Source: an uncultured Dysgonomonas sp.
GTDB lineage: Bacteria; Bacteroidota; Bacteroidia; Bacteroidales; Dysgonomonadaceae
Reading direction: 5' to 3'
Assembly: GCA_937995835.1 (NCBI GenBank)
Contig: CALKIV010000082.1
Coordinates: 1 to 64,000 of the forward strand
Length of the DNA stretch: 64,000 nucleotides
Shown here: one piece after another, positions 51,497 through 61,300 of the stretch
Layout: the number at the start of each line of letters is the position of its first letter
Position numbering within the stretch: the first letter of the stretch is position 1
Program-made: the position numbers and the translations under genes
The notes under the pieces: generated by a model
Databases searched by the model: none
The model's input: the letters and a program-made list of their open reading frames with translations, nothing else
Told to the model about the DNA's origin: nothing

Positions 51497-52316
51497 GATG
51501 ACCAGAGCGAATAATAAGGGTGATGATTCCAACTCCAATAGCAATCCAAGCTATTCTTCTATTATTATCCATTTCTTCGGGGCTTGACGGAAGTATAAAG
51601 CGATAAACTTGTTGTCCATAATTTTTTACCCAAGTGGTGTTGCTGTTCAATAGTCTGAAAGCACCATATAAAATGGCTATCGCTGCCGGAATAATGAAAG
51701 GCAGAACGATGTTCATGATAACAAATATGAATACAAGACTGCCAATGTTTTGCATTCCTTTGGGTTGGTATCCAGCTCTTTCGAGTATACGCCTAGCTCC
51801 TGAAATATTTAGCTCTTCTTGTGTTTTTAGGTTGAGATATTTATTCAAACCGATCTGTCTGATTGGGGGATTGAGGTGGTTGTAGTTGCCGTCATCTTCT
51901 ACTTCAACATAGGTCGTGGTTTCTTTGCGCTCTTGTGTATTGGTCGCAGGAGATGGTCGCTTAGGTTCTACTTGAGGTGTAGGTCTAGGTGTGGGTTGAG
52001 GTTGTACCTGTTCTTGTTGGCGTTGTTGTGGTTTGCTTTCTAATTTACGATCTCTGATTGGAGTTTGAGGGCGAGGAGTCTTTTTCTCATGATGCGAGCC
52101 CTCAGCATATACTCGTTCCGATTCCTTAGGACGAGTGCCTGTAATATCATAAACAGCAGATCTTTCTTTTTTGTTATAAGGTCTAGCATCTAACTTTTTA
52201 CTGACAACGTCATATGCTTGCCTTCTTTGAGCTGATTCTCTAGCCCAAGTAGCCTGATCTCTATAAGATTTGGTATAGTTACCTTCGTAAGTTTTTTTAT
52301 AATCTTTTTGGTTCAT
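51483..52316 (-). CDS. hypothetical membrane protein with Pro/Gln-rich N-terminal half
   Basis: A 277-residue protein. Residues 1-140 are hydrophilic, basic and low-complexity: many Lys/Arg/Gln/Glu, then 'QQRQQEQVQPQPTPRPTPQ' at about 97-115. A short conserved-looking block follows ('LNLKTQEELNISGARRILER'), then two membrane helices at about 190-218 and a third at about 255-272. There is no signal peptide, so the N-terminal half is probably cytoplasmic. I know no family. The tail could be a flexible linker or a scaffold for other proteins. It converges on and overlaps the PAP2 gene by 14 bases; the two share no obvious function. Confidence 0.72.
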   Translation of the reverse strand: MNQKDYKKTYEGNYTKSYRDQATWARESAQRRQAYDVVSKKLDARPYNKKERSAVYDITGTRPKESERVYAEGSHHEKKTPRPQTPIRDRKLESKPQQRQQEQVQPQPTPRPTPQVEPKRPSPATNTQERKETTTYVEVEDDGNYNHLNPPIRQIGLNKYLNLKTQEELNISGARRILERAGYQPKGMQNIGSLVFIFVIMNIVLPFIIPAAIAILYGAFRLLNSNTTWVKNYGQQVYRFILPSSPEEMDNNRRIAWIAIGVGIITLIIRSGHLIFS

Positions 52317-52445
52317 GTTTTATCAAAATCAGGTTTATGCTTTGTGAAAATCAACTGCTAATACAAAAATAAGAAAAACTAAAGGTGATACAAATCTTTT
52401 AGAATCAATAATCTAAATGAGATTCAACATCCCTTCTAATAAAAT

Positions 52446-52470
52446 AAGCCATCAGTTATCCCGATGGCTT
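52446..52470 (-). terminator. terminator of the M3 peptidase gene
   Basis: On the minus strand an 8-base stem (52470-52463 with 52453-52446) with a 9-base loop is followed by ATTTTATT. It lies 30 bases past the stop codon. Confidence 0.75.
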
Positions 52471-52499
52471 GTTTCATATCATGTTTTAAGAGAGATATT

Positions 52500-54584
52500 T
52501 TACTTGATTCCCTCTCTTTTCAATAATGCATCAATAGATGGTTCATGACCTCTAAAGCGTTTGTAGAGCGTCATTGGATCTTCAGTGTCACCACGTTCAA
52601 GAATATTTTCTCTGAACGACTTAGCAGTTTCTTTATTGAAGATGCCAGTCTCTTTGAATTTTGCAAAGGCATCAGCATCAAGAACCTCAGCCCATTTATA
52701 CCCATAATAGCCTGCTGCATATCCACCTGAGAAAATGTGAGAAAATGAAGGAGACATACTTGTTCCGGCTACAGTCGGTAATGTTTTGGTACTGTTCATC
52801 GCTGCTTTCTCAAAGGCTTCTACATCACCAATGTTTTCATCGTGAATTGTATGCCATGCCATATCAAGGTATCCGAAAGATAGTTGACGATAGCAATAGT
52901 AGCCAGCATTGTAATTAGCTGCATTGATCAGTCTTTGTACCAGCTCGTTAGGAATATTCTCTCCTGTTTGATAGTGTTTAGCAAATCGATCAAGATATTC
53001 TTTCTCTGTTAACCAGTTTTCCATGATTTGAGAAGGAAGCTCCACAAAATCATGAAGCACACTTGTTCCCGATTGAGATTGATAAGTACATTTAGTCAAC
53101 ATACCATGCAGAGCATGTCCAAACTCATGTAAGAAAGTATTCACTTCGTCAAATGTCAATAGAGCTGGCTCGTTTTCAGTTGGGCGAGTAAAGTTCATCA
53201 CAATAGAAACATGTGGGCGAGAATCCTTGCCTTTTTCCATGTATTGATCTTTAAAGCCAGTCATCCAAGCCCCTTGTCTTTTTCCTTTTCTAGGGTGGAA
53301 GTCAGTATAGAGTACGGCTAAGAATTGACCGTTTTCATCTTCTACATCAAAAGCCTCTACTTCTGGATGATATACAGGGATCTTAGTGTTTTTCTTAAAT
53401 TTAATACCGTACAAGTCGGTTGCTAAACCAAAAACTCCTTTTTTCACATTCTCCAATTCGAAGTAAGGACGTACCACTTCATCACTGATGCTATACTTTG
53501 CATCTCTCAGTTTTTCAGAATAATATGACCAGTCCCAAGGCATCAAGTCAATAGCTTCTTTTTCCATTCCCACTGCAAAACCTTCTACCATTTTTACGTC
53601 AGATTGAGCAGCTACAGCATAGGCATCGTGTAGATCTCCAAGTAGTTTATATACACTTTCCTTGTTTTTTGCCATTTTGTTAACCAACCTATAGCTCGCA
53701 AAATCTTCGTAGCCCAATAGTTTGGCAATCTTCATTCTGGTAATGGCAATCTCTTTTACGTTGTCACGATTGTCAAACTCTCCACTCATGTTCTTGGCAC
53801 CATTGTCTCTGTAGAATTGTTCTCTCAAATCGCGACGAGAAGAATATTTCATAAATCCAATATAGCTAGGAGCACTCAAGTCGAAAATCCAGCCTTCTTT
53901 TTGTTTTGCTTTAGCTTTGGCAGCAGCTGCATCTATTTCCATTTGAGGCAATCCGGCAAGATCCTCTTCTTTAGTTAGATGCATTTCGTAAGCATTGACA
54001 AACTTCAAGTTGTTTTGACCAAAGTTAAGAGTTAATTGGCTTAGTTTAGTAGACAGTTCTTTATATGTTTCTTTGTCTTCAGGAGATAAGTTAGCTCCAC
54101 TGTTTTCAAATCCTCTGTAAATATCTTCTACCAATCTGATTTGCTCAGGATTGAGGTTCGCCGAATGACGAGATTCATAAACAGTTTTTATTTTTCGGAA
54201 TAAATTTTCATTTAAGCTAATAGCGTTGCTGTGCTCTGATAGTTTCGGTTGAATGCGTTGTGCTATTTCCATCATCTCATCGTCGCTCTCAGAGCTCAAA
54301 AGAGGGAAAAATACGTTAGCCACACGTGATAGCAATTCACCTGCCTTTTCATAAGGCACAATTGTGTTAGCAAAAGTAGGCACAGCTCTGTTGTTGATCA
54401 ATGCATCTATTTCTGCTTTATGTTCTTTCATCCCTTTTTCGAAGGCTGGCTCATAATGCTCATTCTTTATTTTATCGAATGGAGTTGTTTCATGAGGAGT
54501 CTTATATGCTTTGAAAAACGGATTTGCTTGTAAATTTGTCATAACAGTTAATAATAAAATGACAGATAAAAAAGTCTTTTTCAT
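52500..54584 (-). CDS. dcp: M3-family metallopeptidase, peptidyl-dipeptidase Dcp-like
   Basis: A 694-residue zinc peptidase that removes dipeptides from the C-terminus of peptides. The zinc-binding motif is 'HEFGHALHG' (His486, Glu487, His490), with the third ligand in the following helix. 'FHPRKGKRQGAWMTGF' and 'GGYAAGYYGYKWAEVLDADA' near the C-terminus are typical of Dcp/oligopeptidase A. A signal peptide ('MKKTFLSVILLLTVMTNLQA') indicates export to the periplasm, unlike cytoplasmic E. coli Dcp. The frame opens at 54620, but ATG 54584 begins the signal peptide and is preferred. It may digest peptides in the periplasm for amino-acid use. Confidence 0.93.
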   Translation of the reverse strand: MKKTFLSVILLLTVMTNLQANPFFKAYKTPHETTPFDKIKNEHYEPAFEKGMKEHKAEIDALINNRAVPTFANTIVPYEKAGELLSRVANVFFPLLSSESDDEMMEIAQRIQPKLSEHSNAISLNENLFRKIKTVYESRHSANLNPEQIRLVEDIYRGFENSGANLSPEDKETYKELSTKLSQLTLNFGQNNLKFVNAYEMHLTKEEDLAGLPQMEIDAAAAKAKAKQKEGWIFDLSAPSYIGFMKYSSRRDLREQFYRDNGAKNMSGEFDNRDNVKEIAITRMKIAKLLGYEDFASYRLVNKMAKNKESVYKLLGDLHDAYAVAAQSDVKMVEGFAVGMEKEAIDLMPWDWSYYSEKLRDAKYSISDEVVRPYFELENVKKGVFGLATDLYGIKFKKNTKIPVYHPEVEAFDVEDENGQFLAVLYTDFHPRKGKRQGAWMTGFKDQYMEKGKDSRPHVSIVMNFTRPTENEPALLTFDEVNTFLHEFGHALHGMLTKCTYQSQSGTSVLHDFVELPSQIMENWLTEKEYLDRFAKHYQTGENIPNELVQRLINAANYNAGYYCYRQLSFGYLDMAWHTIHDENIGDVEAFEKAAMNSTKTLPTVAGTSMSPSFSHIFSGGYAAGYYGYKWAEVLDADAFAKFKETGIFNKETAKSFRENILERGDTEDPMTLYKRFRGHEPSIDALLKREGIK

Positions 54585-54625
54585 TGGATTAATATTTAAT
54601 TTCACTTGCTCAAGTCTCAAGTGTA

Positions 54626-54633
54626 CAAAGGTA
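54626..54633 (-). promoter_or_regulatory. -7 box of the M3 peptidase gene
   Basis: On the minus strand TACCTTTG matches TAnnTTTG, 41 bases before ATG 54584. No TTTG stands at the usual distance. Its position inside the longest frame supports the later start. Confidence 0.5.
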
Positions 54634-54655
54634 AGAAAAACTCATCTAAATAGCT

Positions 54656-54663
54656 TATATTTG
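54656..54663 (+). promoter_or_regulatory. -7 box upstream of ruvA
   Basis: TATATTTG matches TAnnTTTG, about 100 bases before the ruvA ATG. A -33 element is not evident. Confidence 0.4.
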
Positions 54664-54735
54664 TCCTCGAATTCAAGAAAATTGTATAATGCACTTATGA
54701 ATATAATTTTTCTGATTTTTTTGCGTTATTAACAG

Positions 54736-54748
54736 TGCAGTCACTGCA
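54736..54748. promoter_or_regulatory. 13-base perfect palindrome before ruvA
   Basis: TGCAGT-C-ACTGCA stands 16 bases before the ruvA ATG. It could be an operator or a small mRNA hairpin near the start. No regulator is identified. Confidence 0.35.
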
Positions 54749-54764
54749 ACAAATTTAAGATAAT

Positions 54765-55346
54765 ATGATTGATTATATCAAAGGCGAGGTCGCTGAACTG
54801 ACTCCTACAACTGTAACTGTAGAGACTTATGGGGTGGGGTACTCTCTGAGTATTTCGCTGAATACTTATTCTTCACTATCCGGCAAAAAAGAGGTGAAGC
54901 TATATGTACATGAAGCTATCCGTGAAGATGCTTACCAACTTTATGGTTTTTTTGATAAATACGAAAGAGAAATTTTTAGACAATTGATAAGTGTTTCAGG
55001 TGTTGGGCCAAGCACCGGACGAATGTTTCTCTCGTCCATGACCCCCGAAGAGCTTGCTCAAAGTATTGCCTCGGGTGATGTCAATGTACTGAAAACAGTA
55101 AAGGGCATTGGAGTGAAAACGGCTCAAAGACTTATCGTAGAGCTTAAAGATAAAATACATACGGATGGCATAGGCGAATTGCCGATGGTAGGTGCTACTC
55201 ATCCTGTTTCGGAAGAGGCTATAGCTGCATTGGTGATGCTCGGTTTTGTGCAAAAAACATCGGAAAAGGTTGTAGCACAGATTGTGAAAGAAAACCCAGC
55301 TATCAGCGTTGAGCAAACAATAAAGAAAGCCTTAAAAATGCTTTAA
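54765..55346 (+). CDS. ruvA: Holliday junction branch migration protein RuvA
   Basis: A 193-residue RuvA, which binds four-way DNA junctions as a tetramer and loads the RuvB motor. Domain I (OB fold, about residues 1-63) starts 'MIDYIKGEVAELTPTTVTVE' and contains 'YGVGYSLSISLNTY'. Domain II carries two helix-hairpin-helix motifs: 'LISVSGVGPSTGRMFLSSMT' and 'LKTVKGIGVKTAQRLIVELK'. The C-terminal domain III ('EEAIAALVMLGFVQKTSEKV') contacts RuvB. The length is normal and all parts are present. sprA follows 19 bases later; I recall this ruvA-sprA order in other Bacteroidota. Confidence 0.97.
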   Translation: MIDYIKGEVAELTPTTVTVETYGVGYSLSISLNTYSSLSGKKEVKLYVHEAIREDAYQLYGFFDKYEREIFRQLISVSGVGPSTGRMFLSSMTPEELAQSIASGDVNVLKTVKGIGVKTAQRLIVELKDKIHTDGIGELPMVGATHPVSEEAIAALVMLGFVQKTSEKVVAQIVKENPAISVEQTIKKALKML

Positions 55347-55365
55347 AATACAATAGAATATAGAG

Positions 55366-58300
55366 TTGGAAGGCAGTAAAAAATATTTAGTATCTATACT
55401 TTTGATATTAGCCATACTTGGTGGTTTCTCATTTTTGTTTGGGAAGCCTGATTTTAATGCGCTTAATCAGGAGGAGGAACTTACATTTGAATTACAAGAC
55501 TCTATACTAGCCAAATATGACTCTCTTCCTCTTCATTATCCAGTAAAGAAAACTGTACCGACGACCTATCAGGACTTTACTTCTATTCAGCCCATCGACT
55601 TCGAAACTCCCGGCAATATCCAGTCGACGATAGAATATGATCCAACCAGTAAAGTTTATATTTATCGTACAAAAGTGGGCGATATGGAGGTAGCTACTCC
55701 TTTTTCTTTTTCTCAAGATGAATATCTGCAACATACCTTGAAAAAGTTTATGAGTAGTTATTTCAAGAAAAAAAACTCCATGTCGGAAGCAGAAAAAGAG
55801 GATAATGATGAATTCTCGCTAAAAAATATAAAGCTGAATATTGGTCCTGCCGAACGACTTTTTGGTCCCGGTGGAGTGAAGTTTACAGCCAGTGGATATG
55901 TAGAGGCCAAGATGGGGATCAAACATACAACGGATGGCAATCCCACTCGCTCTGAAAGAAGCAGAAGTAGAACTGCTTTCGACTTCGATGAAGATATTCA
56001 ACTCAATGTACAGGCCTCTGTTGGAGATAAAATAAACTTCGACATGAATTATGATACACAAGCCATGTTTGACTTCGATTCCAAAAGAATCAAATTGGCC
56101 TACGATGCTTCTGCTGCCGGCGATGAAGATGGTATCTTGAGGAGAATAGAAGCCGGAAATGTGAGTATGCATACCACTAACTCGTTGATCAGTGGTGGTT
56201 CTGCATTGTTTGGTATTGCCTCCGAACTACAATTTGGAAAACTTCGCATCAACTCTGTTATTTCTCAGCAAGAAGCTGAGGCCCGACGTGCCGAAACCAA
56301 AGGTGGTGTGCAACGTGTGGAATATGAGTTTAAGGTGGACGAGTACGATGAAAATAGGCACTTCTTTATAGGTCATTACTTCAAAGATACTTACGATAAG
56401 GCAATGAGTAAACTGCCTCTTATCCTTTCGGGAGTAAATGTAGAAAAGATAGAAGTGTGGGTGACTAATAAAAGAGGAGACTTTAATCAATCTAGAAATA
56501 TCGTAGCCTTTGCCGATTTGGGAGAATCTAAAAACTTGAAGAATGATTTATGGAAACCTGTTAGACCGACTCCCGAACCATTTAATGAAGCCAACACCTT
56601 GTATCAACAGATGGTTGCAACAAATCCAAGTATCAGAGATATTGGCAATGTTACTTCTGTTTTAGATGGTCTGTCTTTGGGGGGGGGGATGGACTATGAG
56701 AAATTAGAAAATGCTCGCTTGCTTTCGCCTAGTGAATATACATTCAATCCTAAGTTGGGTTATATCTCCTTGATCACAGCCTTGCGTTCCGATGAAGTGC
56801 TGGCTGTGGCTTACACCTACAAGGTGAAAGGTAAAACCTATCAAGTGGGAGAACTTTCGTCCGAAATAGTGGATAAGCATGATGCTGGTAATCCTAAGTC
56901 GGGAGCGTTGTTTGTTAAATTATTGAAACCAACATCTTTATCTCCTGATTCATACACTTGGCAGTTGATGATGAAAAACGTGTATAGTCTGGGAACAAGT
57001 AGCATTCAGAGAGAAGATTTTAAACTAGATATTGCATATCGTTCTGATACAATAGGAACTTATATCAATTATCTGCCGGAAGGAAGAATAAAGAATCGCT
57101 TGCTATTAAGGGTGATGGGCTTGGACAAACTGAATGCTAAAGAACAGGCTCGCCCTGATGGTGTTTTCGACTTTGTAGAAGGATATACAATCAATTCGCA
57201 AACAGGACGAATTTATTTTCCAACAGTTGAGCCTTTTGGTAAAAATCTTAGAGACAGTATTGGAGATGATGCCATTGCTGATAAATATGTTTTCCAAGAA
57301 CTGTATGACGAAACGCTAACAACAGCTCGTCAGGTAGCCGAAAAAAACAAGTATATCATTCGTGGAACATATAGAGGTTCCACTTCCGATGCTGAAATCA
57401 ATCTGAATACCACCAATATTCCTCCCGGATCGGTGAGGGTGACAGCAGGAGGAAACACTCTTGTGGAAAATGTGGACTATACCGTAGATTATACAGCTGG
57501 TATAGTGACTATCCTCAATCGTACACTTCTGGACTCCAATACCCCCATTCAAGCTTCGGCTGAGGGGATGTCTTTCAGTATGCAACGAAAAACCATGATG
57601 GGGATTAATCTGAATTATGATTTTTCTAAAAATCTGACACTTGGAGGTACTTTGATGCACTATTACGAAAAACCTTTGATGGTGAAAACTAGGATTGGTG
57701 AAGAAGCTGTCAAAAACACTTTATGGGGACTAAATGCATCCTATCGTACAGAATCGATGTGGCTTACGAATATGGTGAATAAAATTCCATTTGTGGAGGC
57801 CACTGCTCCCTTACAATTCAATCTGAATGCTGAGTTTGCACATATGATTCCCGGTCACTATCAAAACAGTGAGGTGGGAGGCTATGCCTATTTGGATGAC
57901 TTTGAAACTTCTGAAGGCAAGATTGATCTCAAAAGTCCTTATGCTTGGAACCTAGCATCCACCCCTAGTAGCTTCGAAGAAAGTTCATTGACCAATAAAA
58001 TAGAATATGGTAAAAATAGGGCAATGATGTCTTGGTTTATCATCGACCCTTTGTTTACTCGAAAACAGTCTTCGCTGACCCCACAGCATATCAAATCGGA
58101 TGTAGACCAACTATCTAACCATTATGTGCGTGAAGTGACTCAAAATGAAATTTTTCCAAACAGAGATATTGCCTACAACCAAACAGCAACACAGTCCACG
58201 CTGAATATTTCCTACTATCCAGAAGAACGAGGTCCATACAATATTGTGGCCAGTGAGATGAATACTGATGGGAAACTAAAGAATCCAAAAGATAGATGGG

Positions 58301-61300
58301 GAGGAATAACTCGTCGGATGGATGTACGAGATTTCGAAAGCTCTAACGTGGAGTATATCGAATTCTGGTTGATGGACCCTTTTGTGTATAATGAGCAACC
58401 TATGCCGGGAGGCGAAACCGCTGTACCTAACGAGGGTGGATATTTATACTTCAACTTGGGAGATATTTCTGAAGACGTATTGAAAGATGGTAAGAAATTT
58501 TACGAGAATGGGCTTCCTGTCAATGACGATCCTAGTGCTGTGGAAGAAACCGTTTGGGGAAAAGTACCTAAGAGACAGTCTACTGTTTATGCTTTTGATG
58601 ATAGTTCTGATGAGGCTAGAAGAAAGCAAGATGTAGGACTAAATGGGCTAAGCACGGCTGAAGAGTTTGAATTTAAGGCTTATAAGGAGTATTTAGCTTC
58701 TTTGCGAAATATTCTATCAGGACCTGTTCAGCAGAAGATGATGGACGATCCTTTCTCCCCATTTAATGACCCTGCTGGGGATACTTATCACTTCTATCGA
58801 GGAAGCGATTACGACAGAGAGGAAAAAAGCATTTTGGATAGATACAAATATTATAACAATACGGAAGGCAATTCGCGAGCTGCTAAAGACTCAGGCGAAA
58901 GCTATTCCACAGCAGCGAGATCTATCCCCGATGTAGAAGACATCGATCAAGACTATACTTTGAACGAAAAAGAATCTTATTTTCAGTACAAAGTTCCTCT
59001 TTTCCCTACTCAGATGAGTGCTGATAAAAACCCGTATATCGTTGGAGAAAGAACTTTAGAGGTGCCTTTGCGAAATGGAAAACCCGGACAAATTACATGG
59101 TATCAGTTCAAAATTCCTATTCGAGAACATGACGGAAAACCTTCTAGACCAAGAGACTTTAAGAGCATTCGCTTCATGAGAATGTTTTTGACGGGATTTG
59201 CACAGCCTACATTTTTGCGATTTGGAACCTTGCAATTAGTGAGAGGAGAATGGCGTGTGTATGATCGTCCGTTGAATGAACAAGAATTGCAAGGTGTTGG
59301 TACTATTGATGTCTCTACCATCAATATAGAAGAGCATGGTGCTGATAGAGAGCCGGTGAATTATGTCCTTCCTCCGGGACTTAGTAGAGACTTATCGCCC
59401 GATCAGGCACAGCTGACCAAAGAAAATGAGCAGTCCTTATCGATGAAGATTACTAAGCTAGAGTCTGGAGACGCAAAAGCTATATATAAGAGTCTGCACT
59501 ATGACATGCGACGCTATAAAAAGTTACAGCTCTTTACGCACTTAGAAGAAATGATCAATGAAACATCTTTGATTCAGGGTGATATGTCAATATTCATCCG
59601 CTTAGGGTCTGACTATAAAAACAACTATTATGAATATGAAATACCGATGAGCGTCACTCCTCATGGTAGATACAGTTCACGTGATAGCAAAATTGTGTGG
59701 CCGGTGGAAAATATGTTCGATTTCCGATTAGAGCATCTAAAGAATGTGAAGCTGAGTAGGAATAAAGAAATGCGCAGAAATAAGAATATAACTTACTTGA
59801 CGCCTTTCTTTGAATATGATCCTGATAAAAGACAAAATAGAATTACAGTTGTAGGAAACCCTTCACTCTCAGATGTGAGTGTTATCATGGTAGGAGTGAA
59901 GAATAATAGCCATGAAACTAAATCGGGAGAAATCTGGATAAACGAATTGCGTTTGACCGATTTTGACGAAGAGGGAGGATGGGCTGCTCAAGCCAATATG
60001 AATGTGGCACTCTCTGACCTTGCAACTATAAGTTTTGCGGGGCGCAAAGAAACATCCGGCTTTGGAGCATTGGAACAAAGCTTGATGGAAAGACGTCAAG
60101 ATGACTACGAAATGTATAATATTGCTACCAGTGTAGACCTTGGACGCTTTATACCAAAGGCAGCTAAAGTTTCTATTCCTTTCAATTATACTTATTCCAA
60201 AGAAACGATTACACCTAAATATGACCCTTTTGATCAAGATGTTACGATAGATGAATCTCTGAAACTAGTAGATACGAAAGCCAAAAAAGATTCTATCAAA
60301 AGCTTGGCCAGAGATCAGGTTACAGCACAAAGCATCAACTTTAGCAATGTAAGAGTAAACATTGCAAGTAAAACGCCTATGCCTTACGACCCTGCAAACT
60401 TTAGTTTCAGTTATGGGCAGAATAAATCGGAGATCAATTCGCCATCTGTAGTGCATGACAAAGTGGAAGACTATCGTGCAGGGATGAGCTATTCTTACTC
60501 ACCGGTGATGAAAACTTGGGAACCTTTTAAGAAAATGAAAGGCAGATCAGGATCAGCTAAGTTTGCTCGCTCTTTAGGGTTCAACTATTTGCCAAATAAT
60601 ATCAGTTTCAACTCCATCATTACCCGTCATTATACTGAGACTATTCTGCGAGATATCGAAAGTTATAGATTAGGTGTTGGAGCTGTCAATCAAGATTTTT
60701 TATCTTTCACTCAAGAATTTTATTGGGATAGAGATTTTAGCCTAAATTGGGATTTTACTCGAAACCTGAAATTTTCTTTCCAATCAGGCACACGTGCCGA
60801 AATTGAAGAGCCTTATCTTCAAGTCAACAAAAAAATGAATAGAAACGCATACGAAACATGGCGTGATGAGGTGTGGAAAAGTATTAAAAATCTGGGTACT
60901 CCTTTGGCATATCGTCAAACATCTAGTTTGACTTATCAATTGCCATTCAGAAATATTCCGGCGCTTAACTGGATAAATAATAGCACGATTAGTTATAACA
61001 GCGGTTATAATTGGGATAGAGGAGCTGCAGTAGATACACTTGAGATTGGAAACACTATTAGCAACCAGATGACACTCGAATTTGCTAATAGGTTTAATTT
61101 GGTAAATCTATATAATAAATCTCCTTTCTTGAAACGAGTGAATGACCGATTTGAGGATAGAAAACGTCCTACTACGGCTCAAAAAAGACAACAAGAAAAG
61201 CCAGAGAAAAAGAAGCGACGTTTTAAGCAAACGATCATTCTGAGAGAAGATACAACTACAACTATACGACATAATCTAAACACTAAAAATTTAGAGGTCA

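Noticed and set aside
59869..60237. 122-codon minus-strand frame
   Set aside because: It is antisense within sprA and explained by reading the barrel coding sequence backwards.
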